Shown: in pieces, positions 53,378 to 63,100 of the stretch
Layout of the letters: every line of letters begins with the position of its first letter
Position numbering within the stretch: position 1 is the stretch's first letter
DNA from: Streptomyces hygroscopicus subsp. hygroscopicus
Lineage (GTDB): Bacteria; Actinomycetota; Actinomycetes; Streptomycetales; Streptomycetaceae
Direction of reading: 5' to 3'
DNA: 64,000 nt
Assembly: GCF_030269125.1 (NCBI RefSeq)
Contig: NZ_BSSM01000011.1
Coordinates: forward strand, 62,001 to 126,000
Made by a program: the position numbers and the translations under genes
Notes under the pieces: generated by a model
What the model was told of the DNA's origin: nothing
The model's input: only the letters and a program-made list of their open reading frames with translations
Databases searched by the model: none

Positions 53378-53968
53378 TTACCGCAGACGAGCCATCAGCG
53401 CGTGCTCGACCAGCGTGATGAGCGTCGACTTGGCGTCGGCGCGGTGCCGGGCGTCGGTGGTGATGATCGGCGTGTCCGGGCCGATCTGCAGTGCCTCGCG
53501 CACCTCGTCCGGGCTGTAGGGCTGGTTCCCGTCGAAGCCGTTGAGGGCGATGACGAACGGCAGGCCGCTGTTCTCGAAGTAGTCGACGGCCGGGAAGCAG
53601 TCGGCGAGCCTGCGGGTGTCGACCAGGACGACGGCGCCGATGGCGCCGCGGACGAGGTCGTCCCACATGAACCAGAAGCGGTCCTGACCCGGGGTACCGA
53701 AGAGGTACAGGATGAGGTCCTGGTCCAGGGTGATGCGGCCGAAGTCCATGGCCACCGTGGTGGTGGTCTTGTCCCCGGTGTGGGTGAGGTCGTCGATGCC
53801 GGCCGACGCGGACGTCATGACGGCCTCTGTGCGCAGCGGGTTGATCTCCGAGACGGCGCCGACGAACGTGGTCTTGCCCACGCCGAAGCCGCCCGCCACC
53901 ACGATCTTCGCGGAGGTGGTGGAGCGACTCTGAGAAACCGGCCCTCCGCTAGAGCTTGCGAAGTCCAC
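53378..53968 (-). CDS. cvnD: Conservon GTPase-like protein (CvnD), downstream conservon
   Basis: A 196-residue Ras-like ATP/GTP-binding protein, the last gene of a four-gene conservon. Walker A is KIVVAGGFGVGKTTFVGAVSE; the switch region is DFGRITLDQDLILYLFGTPG then QDRFWFMWDDLVRGAIGAV; the guanine-specificity loop reads ALNGFDG where NKxD is usual. Conservons are known in Streptomyces as membrane-associated complexes resembling eukaryotic G-protein-coupled signalling. It overlaps the cvnC stop by 20 nt. A 257-bp stretch (53529-53785) is identical base for base to the second conservon's cvnD, suggesting gene conversion. Confidence 0.93.
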   Translation of the reverse strand: MDFASSSGGPVSQSRSTTSAKIVVAGGFGVGKTTFVGAVSEINPLRTEAVMTSASAGIDDLTHTGDKTTTTVAMDFGRITLDQDLILYLFGTPGQDRFWFMWDDLVRGAIGAVVLVDTRRLADCFPAVDYFENSGLPFVIALNGFDGNQPYSPDEVREALQIGPDTPIITTDARHRADAKSTLITLVEHALMARLR

Positions 53969-54518
53969 TGAGCACCCTTTCGAGCAGTGTCACGTCTGGC
54001 TGGCCACCGGCGTTCTCGTCGCCGCCGGGCTGATGGATGGCGACCAGGCCCGCCTCCGCCAAGTCGGCGACGAGGATCCTGGCCACGCCGAGGGGGATCG
54101 TCAGCAGGGCCGAGATCTCGGCCACCGACTTGATCTCCCGACAGAGATTGCAGATCCGCTGATGCTCGGGCAGTTGACCCTGCATCTGGTGCGGAGCAGC
54201 GGTGGTGTGCACCAGTGCCTCGATGGCGAGCTGGTAGCGCGGGCGGGTCCGGCCGCCGGTCATGGCGTACGGACGCACCAGGGGGTTGTTCGAAGCGGCC
54301 GCGGGCGCCGGCTCGGGGCGGTGCTGCGGCTGGACCGGCTGGATACGCGGGGCCGGTGGCTGGTCGTACGGGGAGGGGCCGGGGCCCTGCGGGGCGTACG
54401 GCTGCCGGTGGTGGGGCGCGGAGGGAAAGTCGTACGGGTTCGCCGGGCCGTCGCCGTGGCCCTGGGCGGGACCGTACGACCAGTTGCCCGAGGACGAACC
54501 TCCTGGGGGTGTTGCCAC
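53949..54518 (-). CDS. cvnC: Conservon DUF742 protein (CvnC), downstream conservon
   Basis: A 189-residue protein: about 85 residues of Pro/Gln/Tyr/His-rich low complexity, then the DUF742 winged-helix domain with LVRPYAMTGGRTRPRYQLAIEALVHTT (in parts), QLPEHQRICNLCREIKSVAE, LLTIPLGVARILVADLAEAG and the end LLERVLSGLRKL. CvnC proteins are conservon components thought to interact with the kinase-like CvnA and GTPase CvnD. GTG 54518 follows a GGAGGAG site 3 nt upstream. The 3' end overlaps cvnD. Confidence 0.93.
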   Translation of the reverse strand: MATPPGGSSSGNWSYGPAQGHGDGPANPYDFPSAPHHRQPYAPQGPGPSPYDQPPAPRIQPVQPQHRPEPAPAAASNNPLVRPYAMTGGRTRPRYQLAIEALVHTTAAPHQMQGQLPEHQRICNLCREIKSVAEISALLTIPLGVARILVADLAEAGLVAIHQPGGDENAGGQPDVTLLERVLSGLRKL

Positions 54519-54612
54519 TTTCTCCTCCTCCGACTGCGTCGGGCACCCATCCGTGTGGAGCCGCGTCCCGAAACCTTAAGGCCCCGGGACACGTATACGC
54601 ACCGTCCGTTTA

Positions 54613-55026
54613 CTAGTTGAGAAGGCTTCCCTGGAGCTCCGCGCGGAGATCCGGGGTGAGGACCGTGCCCGCGCGGTCCACCAGCAGGGCCATCTCGTAC
54701 CCGATGAGGCCGATGTCCGCTTCCGGGTGGGCCAGGACCGCGAGGGACGATCCGTCCGAGATGGACATGATGAAGAGGAATCCCCGCTCCATCTCCACAA
54801 CCGTCTGGTTCACGCTGCCACCCTCGAAGATGCGCGAGGCACCGGCGGTCAGCGAGGTCAGACCGGAGGCGACGGCGGCGAGCTGGTCGGCGCGGTCACG
54901 GGGGAAGCCTTCGGACATCGCCAGAAGGAGTCCGTCGGCGGAGACCACCACCGTGTGGGACACCCCCGGGGTGTTGTCCACGAAGTTGGTGATCAACCAG
55001 TTCAGGTTCTGTGCCGCCTGGCTCAT
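54613..55026 (-). CDS. cvnB: Conservon roadblock/LC7 protein (CvnB), downstream conservon
   Basis: A 137-residue roadblock/LC7 fold protein: NLNWLITNFVDNTPGVSHTV, VVSADGLLLAMSEGFPRDRADQLAAV (in parts), GASRIFEGGSVNQTVVEMERGFLF and YEMALLVDRAGTVLTPDLRAEL. Such proteins act as regulators of Ras-like GTPases, matching the presence of CvnD. I use ATG 55026; a GTG at 55035 in the same frame lies at better spacing from AGGAGCG and directly after the cvnA stop, so the protein may be three residues longer. Confidence 0.93.
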   Translation of the reverse strand: MSQAAQNLNWLITNFVDNTPGVSHTVVVSADGLLLAMSEGFPRDRADQLAAVASGLTSLTAGASRIFEGGSVNQTVVEMERGFLFIMSISDGSSLAVLAHPEADIGLIGYEMALLVDRAGTVLTPDLRAELQGSLLN

Positions 55027-55036
55027 CGGGCTCACA

Positions 55037-58000
55037 CTAACGCTCCTGGTTGTAGGTGCTGTCAGGACCGAGGCCCTGGCCGTTCGTTTCACTGCCTGCG
55101 CTGCGTCCGCGCTGGACGCCCCTGCGCAGATTGCTCAGCCTGCCCCGGACGTCCTCCGGGGCGCGGGAGACCTGGGGGCCTCCCTGGGGGGTGGTTTCGG
55201 CGCTGCCCTCGACCAGGTTGGCCTTGGGCACCCGCCGCGGCAGACCCGAGGCGGTGACCCCGCCTGCCTTCGGCTTCCGCAGCTGGGAAGCCTGCTGCCA
55301 GCGCTCGTCGTTCGCCGAACGCCAGTCGTCGTCACCGTCGCCGGGTGAACGCCAGTCGCCGTCACCGTTGTTCCCCGGTGCGGGAGCGGGCGCCTCCTGC
55401 TGCGCGGGCCCCGCGCCGTCGGAACCGTTCGCCACGGAGCCCCGGCGGGGCAGCCCGGCGTCGGTCAGCGCGTGCCCGGCGGGAGAAGCCGCCGCGGGAC
55501 TGTCGAAGCCTACGCGGTTCTGCTCGCTCGCGTCGGCCGGCGCGGATTCCGTTTCCGGAGCGTAATGGGCCGGGTAGCCGTTCTGGTAGCCGTCCTGCTG
55601 CTGCCAGTCGCCCTGGTAGGCGGGCTCCGCATAGCCGGTCGCGGGGTAACCGCCGGCCGCCGGGTAGCCCTCGGCGCCGGCCGGTTCACCGCTCTGGGGG
55701 TAGAACTGCCCGTCGTACGGCCGCTCGTAGGAGGCGGACGGCGTCTCCTGGTACGGCTCCTGGTACGCCGGCTCCTGGTAGGCGCTCTCCTCGTACGCGG
55801 TCTCCTCGTACGGCTGCTCGGGCTGCTCGTGGTAGCCGGTGCCCTGGCCGTCGAAGAACGGTTCCGCGTACGTCTCCGCGGTGTCGTGCTGCGGCTCGGC
55901 CGGCTGCTGCTGACCGTGGGTCTGCGCCTCCAGGGCGGCGCGGCGCCCCTCGCGGAGCAGGGAGCGGCCGACCGGGTCCAGTTCGCGGATGTCGTCGGGG
56001 ACCTCGGTGTACCGGCTGTCGTCGAAGCCGAGTTCGGCGGCGGTGCGCAGCGGCTGCGCGTCCGGGCGCTCGGCCTGGAACTGCTGCTCCGGGATGATCT
56101 GCGAGACCGTGAACTCCTCGCGCTCCAGCGAGGCGTCGCCGCCACCGCCGTGCGTGATCGCGTCCGGCAGCATGACCAGGGAGGTGGTGCCGGCCTGCTC
56201 GCCCGAGGGGCGCAGCTGGACCCGGATGCCGTGCCGGTCGGACAGCCGGCCGACCACGAACAGGCCCATGCGCTGGGAGATCGCGGCGTCCACGGTCGGC
56301 GGGTTGGCCAGCTTGTGGTTGATGTCCGCGAAGTCCTCGGCGGTCAGGCCGATGCCCTTGTCGTGGATCTCGACCATGACGCGGCCGTCGGGCAGCCGGG
56401 TCGCGGTGACCTTGACCTTGGTCTGCGGCGAGGAGAACGTGGTGGCGTTCTCCAGCAGCTCGGCCAGCAGGTGCACGAGGTCGGTGACGGCGCGGCCGTG
56501 GATCTCGGCGTCGGGGACACCGGACAGCTCGATGCGCTCGTACTGCTCCACCTCGGAGGAGGCGGCACGCAGCACGTCGACCAGCGGGACCGGCTGGTCC
56601 CAGCGGCGGCCCGGCTCCTCGCCGGCGAGGACGAGGAGGTTCTCGCCGTTGCGGCGCATACGGGTGGCCAGGTGGTCCAGCTTGAAGAGGTTCTCCAGCT
56701 GGTCCGGGTCGGCCTCGTTGTTCTCCAGGTCGGTGATCAGGGTCAACTGGCCCTCGATCAGCGACTGGTTGCGGCGCGAGAGGTTGGTGAAGATCGCGTT
56801 GATGTTGCCCCGCAGCAGGGCCTGCTCGGAGGCGAGCCGGACCGCCTCGCGGTGCACCTGGTCGAAGGCGCGGGCGACCTCGCCGATCTCGTCCTTGGTG
56901 TGGATCGGGATCGGGGGCACCCGGGTGTCGACCCGGCCCGGGTCGGTGCGGGACAACTGGTCGACCAGCATCGGCAGGCGCTGCTCGGCGATACCGAACG
57001 CGGCGTTGCGCAGCTGGCGCATCGAGCGGCTCATCTGGCGGGCGACCGCACCGGCCAGGAGGAAGGCGAGCAGCAGGGCGACGACCACGATGGTGCCGGT
57101 GATGATCGCGGAGGTGCGGGCGTCGTCGGCGATGCCGGACGCCTCGTTCACGGCCTTGTCGGCCATGTCCGACTCGATCGTGCGGTACGCCTTGTACTTC
57201 AGCGTGTTGACCGCGAACCAGTTCTGGGCGGTGACCCCGTTCGCGGCGAGCGCGTCACGGGTGGTCTGGCTGGTGTCCCGCATGGTGGCCAGTGCCGAGA
57301 CCATGGTGTTCGGGTTGCTCGGCGGCGGCACGTAGTTCGGCTCGCTCTGCTTGGCCTGCGCGGCCTCGGCCTTGGCGTCCGCCAGGACCTTCTTCTGCGC
57401 GTCGGCCAGTACCTGCGAGTCCTGTGCGGTGCCACCGCCCTGGTACTCCTCGATCGCGATGCGCTCGAGGTAGGCGTACGAGGCGAGGGAGACCCGCTGG
57501 GTGGAGAGGTTCGGCGCGTCCGGGCCCGGCTTGACCAGCAGGTGCGTGCCGATGGAACGCTCCAGCGACAGCGCCGCCTTGGTCAGCGACATGGCGTAGA
57601 CGGTACGGCCGTAGGAGGTGATGTTGCCGGTGCCCAGCCCGAGTTCGTTGGCGAACTCCATCAGCGGGTGGGCGACCTCGACGTAGGACTCCTCCGTCTG
57701 CACGCCGGTGAGCCTGGAGGTGTAGGCGGTCTTGCGCAGTTCCTGGATCTTGGGCTCGGCCTTGCGGAAGAGCTTCAGCCGGCGCTCCAGACCGGGCGTG
57801 TGCGGCATGCTCTTCGCCGCCTCGTCGAAGCCGGCCGCGGCCTCGTCGGTGGCCTTGCGCGCGTCCTCGATCGTCGCCTTGCTCTTGCTGTCCTTCTTGT
57901 TCAGAAGGAGCGGCTCGGCGGTGATGTCGCGCTCGTTCTCCACCGCGTCCGCGTAGACGAGGGCGGCGCGCACCAGCCGGGCGGTGCTCTCGGCGTCACG

Positions 58001-58252
58001 GGCCTGCTGCCAGGTGTCGATGGAGTTGTTCACCTGGAAGCCGCCCATGACGAGGCCGACCGCCGCGGGTATCAGCAGGATCGCGTTCAGTCTGGTGGGC
58101 ACCCGCCAGTTGCGCGGGGAGAAACGGCCGCCGCTCGGCGTGGGAGTGTCCGCCGGCTCCGCACCGGACACCGGGGCGGGCGCCGCGGCGCGCGGCGGCG
58201 GGGTGAAGTTGCCCCGCGCCGACGGCTCGGGACCGTTCTTGCTTCGCCTCAC
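55037..58252 (-). CDS. cvnA: Conservon sensor kinase-like protein (CvnA), downstream conservon
   Basis: A ~1071-residue membrane sensor. Order: basic Pro-rich N-terminus; membrane helix (LNAILLIPAAVGLVMGGFQV); a long extracytoplasmic helical domain of nitrate/nitrite-sensor (NIT) type; a second helix (IITGTIVVVALLLAFLLAGA); HAMP; a kinase core with FKLDHLATRMRRNGENLLVL, N-box LLAELLENATTFSSP, EIHDKGIGL and GLFVVGRLSDRHGIRV; and a ~370-residue disordered tail rich in Gln, Glu, Tyr and Pro with QEPAYQE-type repeats. The tail ends with the block ASGLPRRVPKANLV and then SRAPEDVRGRLSNLRRG, shared with the other CvnA. GTG 58252 is the chosen start. Confidence 0.92.
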   Translation of the reverse strand: MRRSKNGPEPSARGNFTPPPRAAAPAPVSGAEPADTPTPSGGRFSPRNWRVPTRLNAILLIPAAVGLVMGGFQVNNSIDTWQQARDAESTARLVRAALVYADAVENERDITAEPLLLNKKDSKSKATIEDARKATDEAAAGFDEAAKSMPHTPGLERRLKLFRKAEPKIQELRKTAYTSRLTGVQTEESYVEVAHPLMEFANELGLGTGNITSYGRTVYAMSLTKAALSLERSIGTHLLVKPGPDAPNLSTQRVSLASYAYLERIAIEEYQGGGTAQDSQVLADAQKKVLADAKAEAAQAKQSEPNYVPPPSNPNTMVSALATMRDTSQTTRDALAANGVTAQNWFAVNTLKYKAYRTIESDMADKAVNEASGIADDARTSAIITGTIVVVALLLAFLLAGAVARQMSRSMRQLRNAAFGIAEQRLPMLVDQLSRTDPGRVDTRVPPIPIHTKDEIGEVARAFDQVHREAVRLASEQALLRGNINAIFTNLSRRNQSLIEGQLTLITDLENNEADPDQLENLFKLDHLATRMRRNGENLLVLAGEEPGRRWDQPVPLVDVLRAASSEVEQYERIELSGVPDAEIHGRAVTDLVHLLAELLENATTFSSPQTKVKVTATRLPDGRVMVEIHDKGIGLTAEDFADINHKLANPPTVDAAISQRMGLFVVGRLSDRHGIRVQLRPSGEQAGTTSLVMLPDAITHGGGGDASLEREEFTVSQIIPEQQFQAERPDAQPLRTAAELGFDDSRYTEVPDDIRELDPVGRSLLREGRRAALEAQTHGQQQPAEPQHDTAETYAEPFFDGQGTGYHEQPEQPYEETAYEESAYQEPAYQEPYQETPSASYERPYDGQFYPQSGEPAGAEGYPAAGGYPATGYAEPAYQGDWQQQDGYQNGYPAHYAPETESAPADASEQNRVGFDSPAAASPAGHALTDAGLPRRGSVANGSDGAGPAQQEAPAPAPGNNGDGDWRSPGDGDDDWRSANDERWQQASQLRKPKAGGVTASGLPRRVPKANLVEGSAETTPQGGPQVSRAPEDVRGRLSNLRRGVQRGRSAGSETNGQGLGPDSTYNQER

Positions 58253-58645
58253 TCGACCAACAACCTCTCGGCGGTCGGCACCTACGTCGTGCCGCAGTCT
58301 CTCAGAGCCCGGTTCGCCAACGACGACGCAGTACGTCATTGACCATGGGGCAGTTCAGGCATTCCAGCACGTGGACCAGCGCACTTCCAAACAGTGGAAA
58401 GCCTGTGCCGACTCGGCCGCCGACGGCAGATAAAACGGTCATAAAGAGCGAGCCCCGCCAAAAGGCGGGGCGATCGTGCGCGTAGCGGCATCGGGTGACC
58501 GCGTCGCGTGGTGAACCTGGGTGATTCCTCTGCCGAACTGTTATGAACACCGCGGCGCACCGTGTCAAAGGCCACAGTCGGCGCTGCCGGGCGCCGCGCG
58601 CGCCCGTACGGCAACTGCCGTACGGGGCGTCGCACTTGGGCGTTA
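58253..58645. other. Spacer between the two conservons
   Basis: About 390 nt. It holds the end of the upstream conservon (terminator hairpin at 58452-58471) and, being relatively AT-rich around 58420-58450 on the minus-strand path, probably the promoter of the downstream conservon. No coding region is supported. Confidence 0.45.
58452..58471 (-). terminator. Hairpin after the upstream conservon
   Basis: Arms GCCCCGCC (58452-58459) and GGCGGGGC (58464-58471) around AAAA, about 175 nt past the cvnD stop. Confidence 0.55.
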
Positions 58646-59221
58646 TTACCGCAACCGCGCCATCAGCGCGTGCTCCACCAGCGTGATCAACGCGCTCTTC
58701 GCGTCGGCGCGGTGCCGGGCGTCGGTCGTGATGATCGGAGCGTCCGGACCGATCTGCAGTGCCTCGCGCACCTCGTCCGGGGTGTAGGGCTGGTGTCCGT
58801 CGAAGCCGTTGAGGGCGATGACGAACGGCAGGCCGCTGTTCTCGAAGTAGTCGACGGCCGGGAAGCAGTCGGCGAGCCTGCGGGTGTCGACCAGGACGAC
58901 GGCGCCGATGGCGCCGCGGACGAGGTCGTCCCACATGAACCAGAAGCGGTCCTGACCCGGGGTACCGAAGAGGTACAGGATGAGGTCCTGGTCCAGGGTG
59001 ATGCGGCCGAAGTCCATGGCCACCGTGGTGGTGGTCTTGTCCCCGGTGTGGGTCAGGTCGTCGATACCGGCCGACGCCGAGGTCATGACGGCCTCTGTGC
59101 GCAGCGGGTTGATCTCCGAGACGGCGCCGACGAACGTGGTCTTGCCCACGCCGAAGCCGCCCGCCACCACGATCTTCGCCGAGGTGGTGGCCCGTCCCGC
59201 GTCAGAGCTTGCGAAGTCCAC
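58646..59221 (-). CDS. cvnD: Conservon GTPase-like protein (CvnD), upstream conservon
   Basis: A 191-residue paralogue of the CvnD at 53378. It has the same Walker A (GGFGVGKTTFVGA), switch (LFGTPGQDRFWFMW) and ALNGFDG loop. Only the N-terminal ~15 residues and scattered positions differ; 58797-59053 is identical in DNA to 53529-53785. It overlaps the cvnC stop by 20 nt, exactly as in the other conservon. Predicted soluble, recruited to the membrane through the CvnA/B/C complex. Confidence 0.93.
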   Translation of the reverse strand: MDFASSDAGRATTSAKIVVAGGFGVGKTTFVGAVSEINPLRTEAVMTSASAGIDDLTHTGDKTTTTVAMDFGRITLDQDLILYLFGTPGQDRFWFMWDDLVRGAIGAVVLVDTRRLADCFPAVDYFENSGLPFVIALNGFDGHQPYTPDEVREALQIGPDAPIITTDARHRADAKSALITLVEHALMARLR

Positions 59222-59600
59222 TGAGCACCCTTTCGAGCAGCGTCACGTCCGGAGCGCCGCCGTTGTTCTCGTCCCCACCCGGCTGGTGAATCGCGACCAG
59301 GCCCGCTTCGGCCAGGTCGGCGACCAGGATCCGGGCCACGCCCAGCGGCATGTTCAGCAGGGCGGACACCTCCGCCACCGACTTGACCTCACGGCACAGA
59401 TGGCAGATGCGCTGGTGCTCGGGGAGCAGCCCCATGAGCGCCGCGGGGTCGGCCGTGGTGCTGATCAGCGCCTCGATGGCGAGCTGGTAGCGCGGCCGGG
59501 TCCGGCCGCCGGTCATGGCGTACGGCCGCACCAGCGGCTGGTCGCCCTCGTCCCCGTACGGTTCCGCGTACGGATCGTGATGGGCGGTGGGCGGGGTCAT
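59202..59600 (-). CDS. cvnC: Conservon DUF742 protein (CvnC), upstream conservon
   Basis: A 132-residue DUF742 protein, shorter than its paralogue because the Pro/Gln-rich N-terminal part is reduced to about 30 residues (PPTAHHDPYAEPYGDEGDQP). The core is intact: LVRPYAMTGGRTRPRYQLAI, LLPEHQRICHLCREVKSVAE, LNMPLGVARILVADLAEAG, LLERVLSGLRKL. ATG 59600 has GGAGG 5 nt upstream; earlier in-frame starts lack a site. The gap of ~110 nt to cvnB is the largest within this conservon. Confidence 0.92.
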   Translation of the reverse strand: MTPPTAHHDPYAEPYGDEGDQPLVRPYAMTGGRTRPRYQLAIEALISTTADPAALMGLLPEHQRICHLCREVKSVAEVSALLNMPLGVARILVADLAEAGLVAIHQPGGDENNGGAPDVTLLERVLSGLRKL

Positions 59601-59711
59601 GGATCCTCCGGGCGGGACAGCAAGTCGGTCAGTCAAGCCGTCTGACGGGGCCGGTGGGGGGTTTGTGGCGGCCGGACGGTGTTTTGGTGAGGTGGGTGGT
59701 GCCGGGGCCGG

Positions 59712-60125
59712 TCAGTGAAGCAGACTGCCCTGCAGTTCGGCGCGCAGGTCCGGGGTGAGTACCGCCCCCGCGCGGTCGACGAGCAGTGCCATCTCGTAGC
59801 CGACGAGGCCGATGTCGCACTCCGGGTGGGCCAGAACCGCGAGGGAAGACCCGTCCGAGACGGACATCAGGAAGAGGAACCCCCGCTCCATCTCCACGAC
59901 CGTCTGGGCCACGGCGCCGCCCTCGAAGATCCGGGAGGCCCCGGCGGTCAGCGACGTCAGACCGGAGGCGACGGCCGCCAGCTGGTCGGCGCGGTCCCGC
60001 GGGAAGCCCTCGGACATCGCCAGCAGCAGGCCGTCGGCGGAGACCACCACCGTGTGGGACACCCCGGGGGTGTTGTCCACGAAGTTGGTGATCAACCAGT
60101 TCAGGTTCTGTGCCGCCTGGCTCAT
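59712..60125 (-). CDS. cvnB: Conservon roadblock/LC7 protein (CvnB), upstream conservon
   Basis: A 137-residue roadblock/LC7 paralogue of the CvnB at 54613, nearly identical over its first ~70 residues and differing mainly at FEGGAVAQTV, FLFLMSVSDG and HPECDIGLVG. As in the other copy, the ATG (60125) is 10 nt from the cvnA stop, and an in-frame TTG (60134) follows AGGAGCG at closer spacing. Partner of CvnD in the signalling complex by analogy with MglB-type regulators. Confidence 0.92.
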   Translation of the reverse strand: MSQAAQNLNWLITNFVDNTPGVSHTVVVSADGLLLAMSEGFPRDRADQLAAVASGLTSLTAGASRIFEGGAVAQTVVEMERGFLFLMSVSDGSSLAVLAHPECDIGLVGYEMALLVDRAGAVLTPDLRAELQGSLLH

Positions 60126-60134
60126 CGGACTCAA

Positions 60135-63100
60135 CTAACGCTCCTGCTGGTGAGTGGGGCTCGGGTAGCTGCCGGTCTGGCCGCTGCCGGCCTGCCGGCC
60201 CTGTGCGATGCCCCGACGGAGATTGGTCAGCCGGCCGCGTACGTCGTCGGGCGCACGGGAGACCTGCGGACCAGCCTGGTGCTGCTGTTGCTGAGCCGTG
60301 CCCGGCACGAGGTTCGCCCGGGGCACCCGGCGCGGCAGACCGGAGGTGGTGATGCCACCCGCGGCGGGCTGGCGCACCCGCTCGGCCTGTCGCACGAGTT
60401 CGTCGTTCGGCGACGCGCGCCACGAGCCGGTGGCGGCCGCCGCGTCGCGCTGCGCGGGCTGCGGCTGCTGCTCCGCGGGCGCGTTCTGCTGCTGCCCGGC
60501 GCCGTGGAACCAGTTGGTCTCCAGCGTGTCGAACAGCGGGGTACGGCCGTCACCGGGGCCGGTGGCCGGCGGCAGCGCCTCCGGCTCGCGCGCCGGGCGC
60601 TCCTGGTGGGCCGGGGCCTGCTGCGGGGCCGGCGGGCGCGGGGCGCCGAAGTCGTCGCGGGCGGGCGGCTGCGGGCGCTCGAACTGGCCGGTGTGCGCCG
60701 GGTCGGGACGACCGGGCAGCGCGTGCTGTCCGGTGCCGCCGTTGTCGTAGCCCTGCGGGGCCGCGTACCGGCCGGGGTCCTGGGCGGGCTCGCCATGGCG
60801 CGCGGGGGTGCCGAAGATGTCGGAGCGCACGAACGAGCCGTTGTCCTGCTGCCCCGCCGGAGCGTCGTACCGCCCCGGCGCCTGCGCCGGGTCCGGCCGC
60901 TGGAACTGGCCGGTCTGCTGGGGGAGTTCGGCCTGCGGGAACTGACCGGTGTGCTGCGCGGCGTCCGGCCGCTGGAACTGACCGGTGTGCCGGCCCGCGT
61001 CCGGCCGCTGGAACTGGCCCGTCTGCTGCGTCGCGTCGGGCCGCGCGAACTGGCCGGTGTCCTGCGGGGACTCGGGGCGGGCGAACTGGCCCGTCTGCTG
61101 GCCGAGGTCCGGCCGCTGGTACTGCCCCGTGGTGTCGGGGCGGGCGAACTGGCCCGTCTGCTGCGGGAGTTCGGGGCGGCCGTACTGACCTGCGCCCTGC
61201 GAACCGGGCAGCTCGGGGCGCGAGAACTCGCCCGTGGGAGCGGGACCGTGCGGATCGATCCGCGGCATCTCCGCGGTCGAGCCCGGCCCCTGCCGGTCGT
61301 CGATCGGCGGCATCGACGCGGTCTGCGAGGGGTCCCGCTCGTCATGGCCGCGCGGGATGTCCAGCGAGGCCCGCCCGTCGTTCCAGTCCTGGCGCCGGGC
61401 GTCACCGCCGCCGGGCAGTTCGGCCCGCGGGCCGCCGCGCGGCGGCAGCTGGGGCTGGTGGCCCTGGTCGGCGGGAGCGCCGGCGCCGCGCCGGCCGCCA
61501 CGGCCGCCGCCGAAGAGGTCCTGCTGGGGTCCGGCCGGGTTCGCGGCCTGGAGGCCCTGCGGCGCGTTCGGCGCCTGCGCGCCGAAGCCGCCCGGGGCAC
61601 CCCGCTGCGGACCACGCGCGTCACCGGGCGCGCCGGGACGGCCGCCGTCCTGGCCCGTGCCGGGCAGCGCGGCCCGTGCACCCTGGCCGGTCCCGACCTG
61701 CCCGCGCGAGCCACCGCCGGAACCGAGCAGGCCACCGCCGGGACCACCGGCCCCGCCGCCGCCGCCGCCGCCGCGGCGGGCCGCGGCCGCACCGGCGGCC
61801 GCCTGCGCCGCGGCCGGGCCGCCGCCCGCGCCGGGACCGCCGGACTTGGCGGGAGCCTTCTTGCCGCCCTGGGCGACGTCCACCGGCAGCATGACCAGCG
61901 CGGTCGTACCACCGGAGTCGGACGGGCGCAGCTGGATGCGGATGCCGTGCCGCTGCGACAGCCGGCCGACCACGAACAGACCCATGCGGCGGGAGACGGA
62001 GACGTCCACGGTGGGCGGCGAGGCCAGCCGCTCGTTGATCGCCGCGAGGTCCTCGGGGGACAGGCCGATACCGGTGTCGTGGATCTCGATCAGCACGCGC
62101 CCGTCGGGCAGCGCGTGACCGGTGACCTTGACCTTGGTCTGCGGGGAGGAGAACGAGGTGGCGTTCTCCAGCAGCTCGGCGAGCAGGTGCACGAGGTCGT
62201 TGACGACCCGGCCCGCGACCTCCGTCGTCGGTACGGCGGCCAGTTCGATGCGCTCGTACTGCTCCACCTCGGACGCGGCGGCGCGGAGCACGTCGACCAG
62301 CGGCACGGGACGGGTCCAGCGGCGGCCCGGCTCCTCACCGGCGAGGACGAGGAGGTTCTCGCCGTTACGGCGCATACGGGTGGCGAGGTGGTCCAGCTTG
62401 AACAGCGAGGACAGCTGGTCGGGGTCGGCCTCGCGGGACTCCAGTTCGGAGATGAGCGACAGCTGGCGCTGGATCAGACCCTGGGAGCGGCGCGAGAGGT
62501 TGGTGAACATCGCGTTGACGTTGCCCCGCAGGAGGGCCTGCTCGGCGGCGAGGCGGACCGCCTCGCGGTGCACGTCGTCGAAGGCCGCGGCCACCTGGCC
62601 GATCTCGTCCCGGGAGTGCACACCGACCGACTCCACGGACGTGTCCACGTCCTGCGGGTCGGACTCCGACAGGTGCTTGACCAGCTCGGGCAGGCGTTCC
62701 TGGGCGACCTTGGTCGCGGTCTCCTGGAGCCGGCGCAGCGAGCGGATCATGGAGCGGGCCACGACGAACGCGCCGACCAGCGAGACGCCGAGCACCAGCA
62801 GGATCAGCACACCGGAGATGATGGCGTCGCGCTGGGTGGCGCTCTTCAGCTCGCGCGCCTTCTGCTCCATGTCCTCGAGCAGCGTGTGCTCGATCTTCTT
62901 CATCTGCTCGATCTTGGTCGAGCTGTCGTCCACCCAGTCGCGGTACGAGCGCGCGGGCAGGTCGGCCAGGCCGCCGCGCTGCGCGAAGGCGCGCTTGGCG
63001 TAGGTGTCCGCGGACTCGATCGTCGGGTTGTTGCCGCCGTCGATCGGCTTGAGCAGTTCCTCCGCGTTCTGGCTCGCGTAGATCTTGCGGAAGATCGCCA

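Noticed and set aside
60880..61200. Possible CRISPR or satellite array
   Set aside because: The repeats are in frame, degenerate, have no spacers and encode TGQFxRPD units of CvnA.
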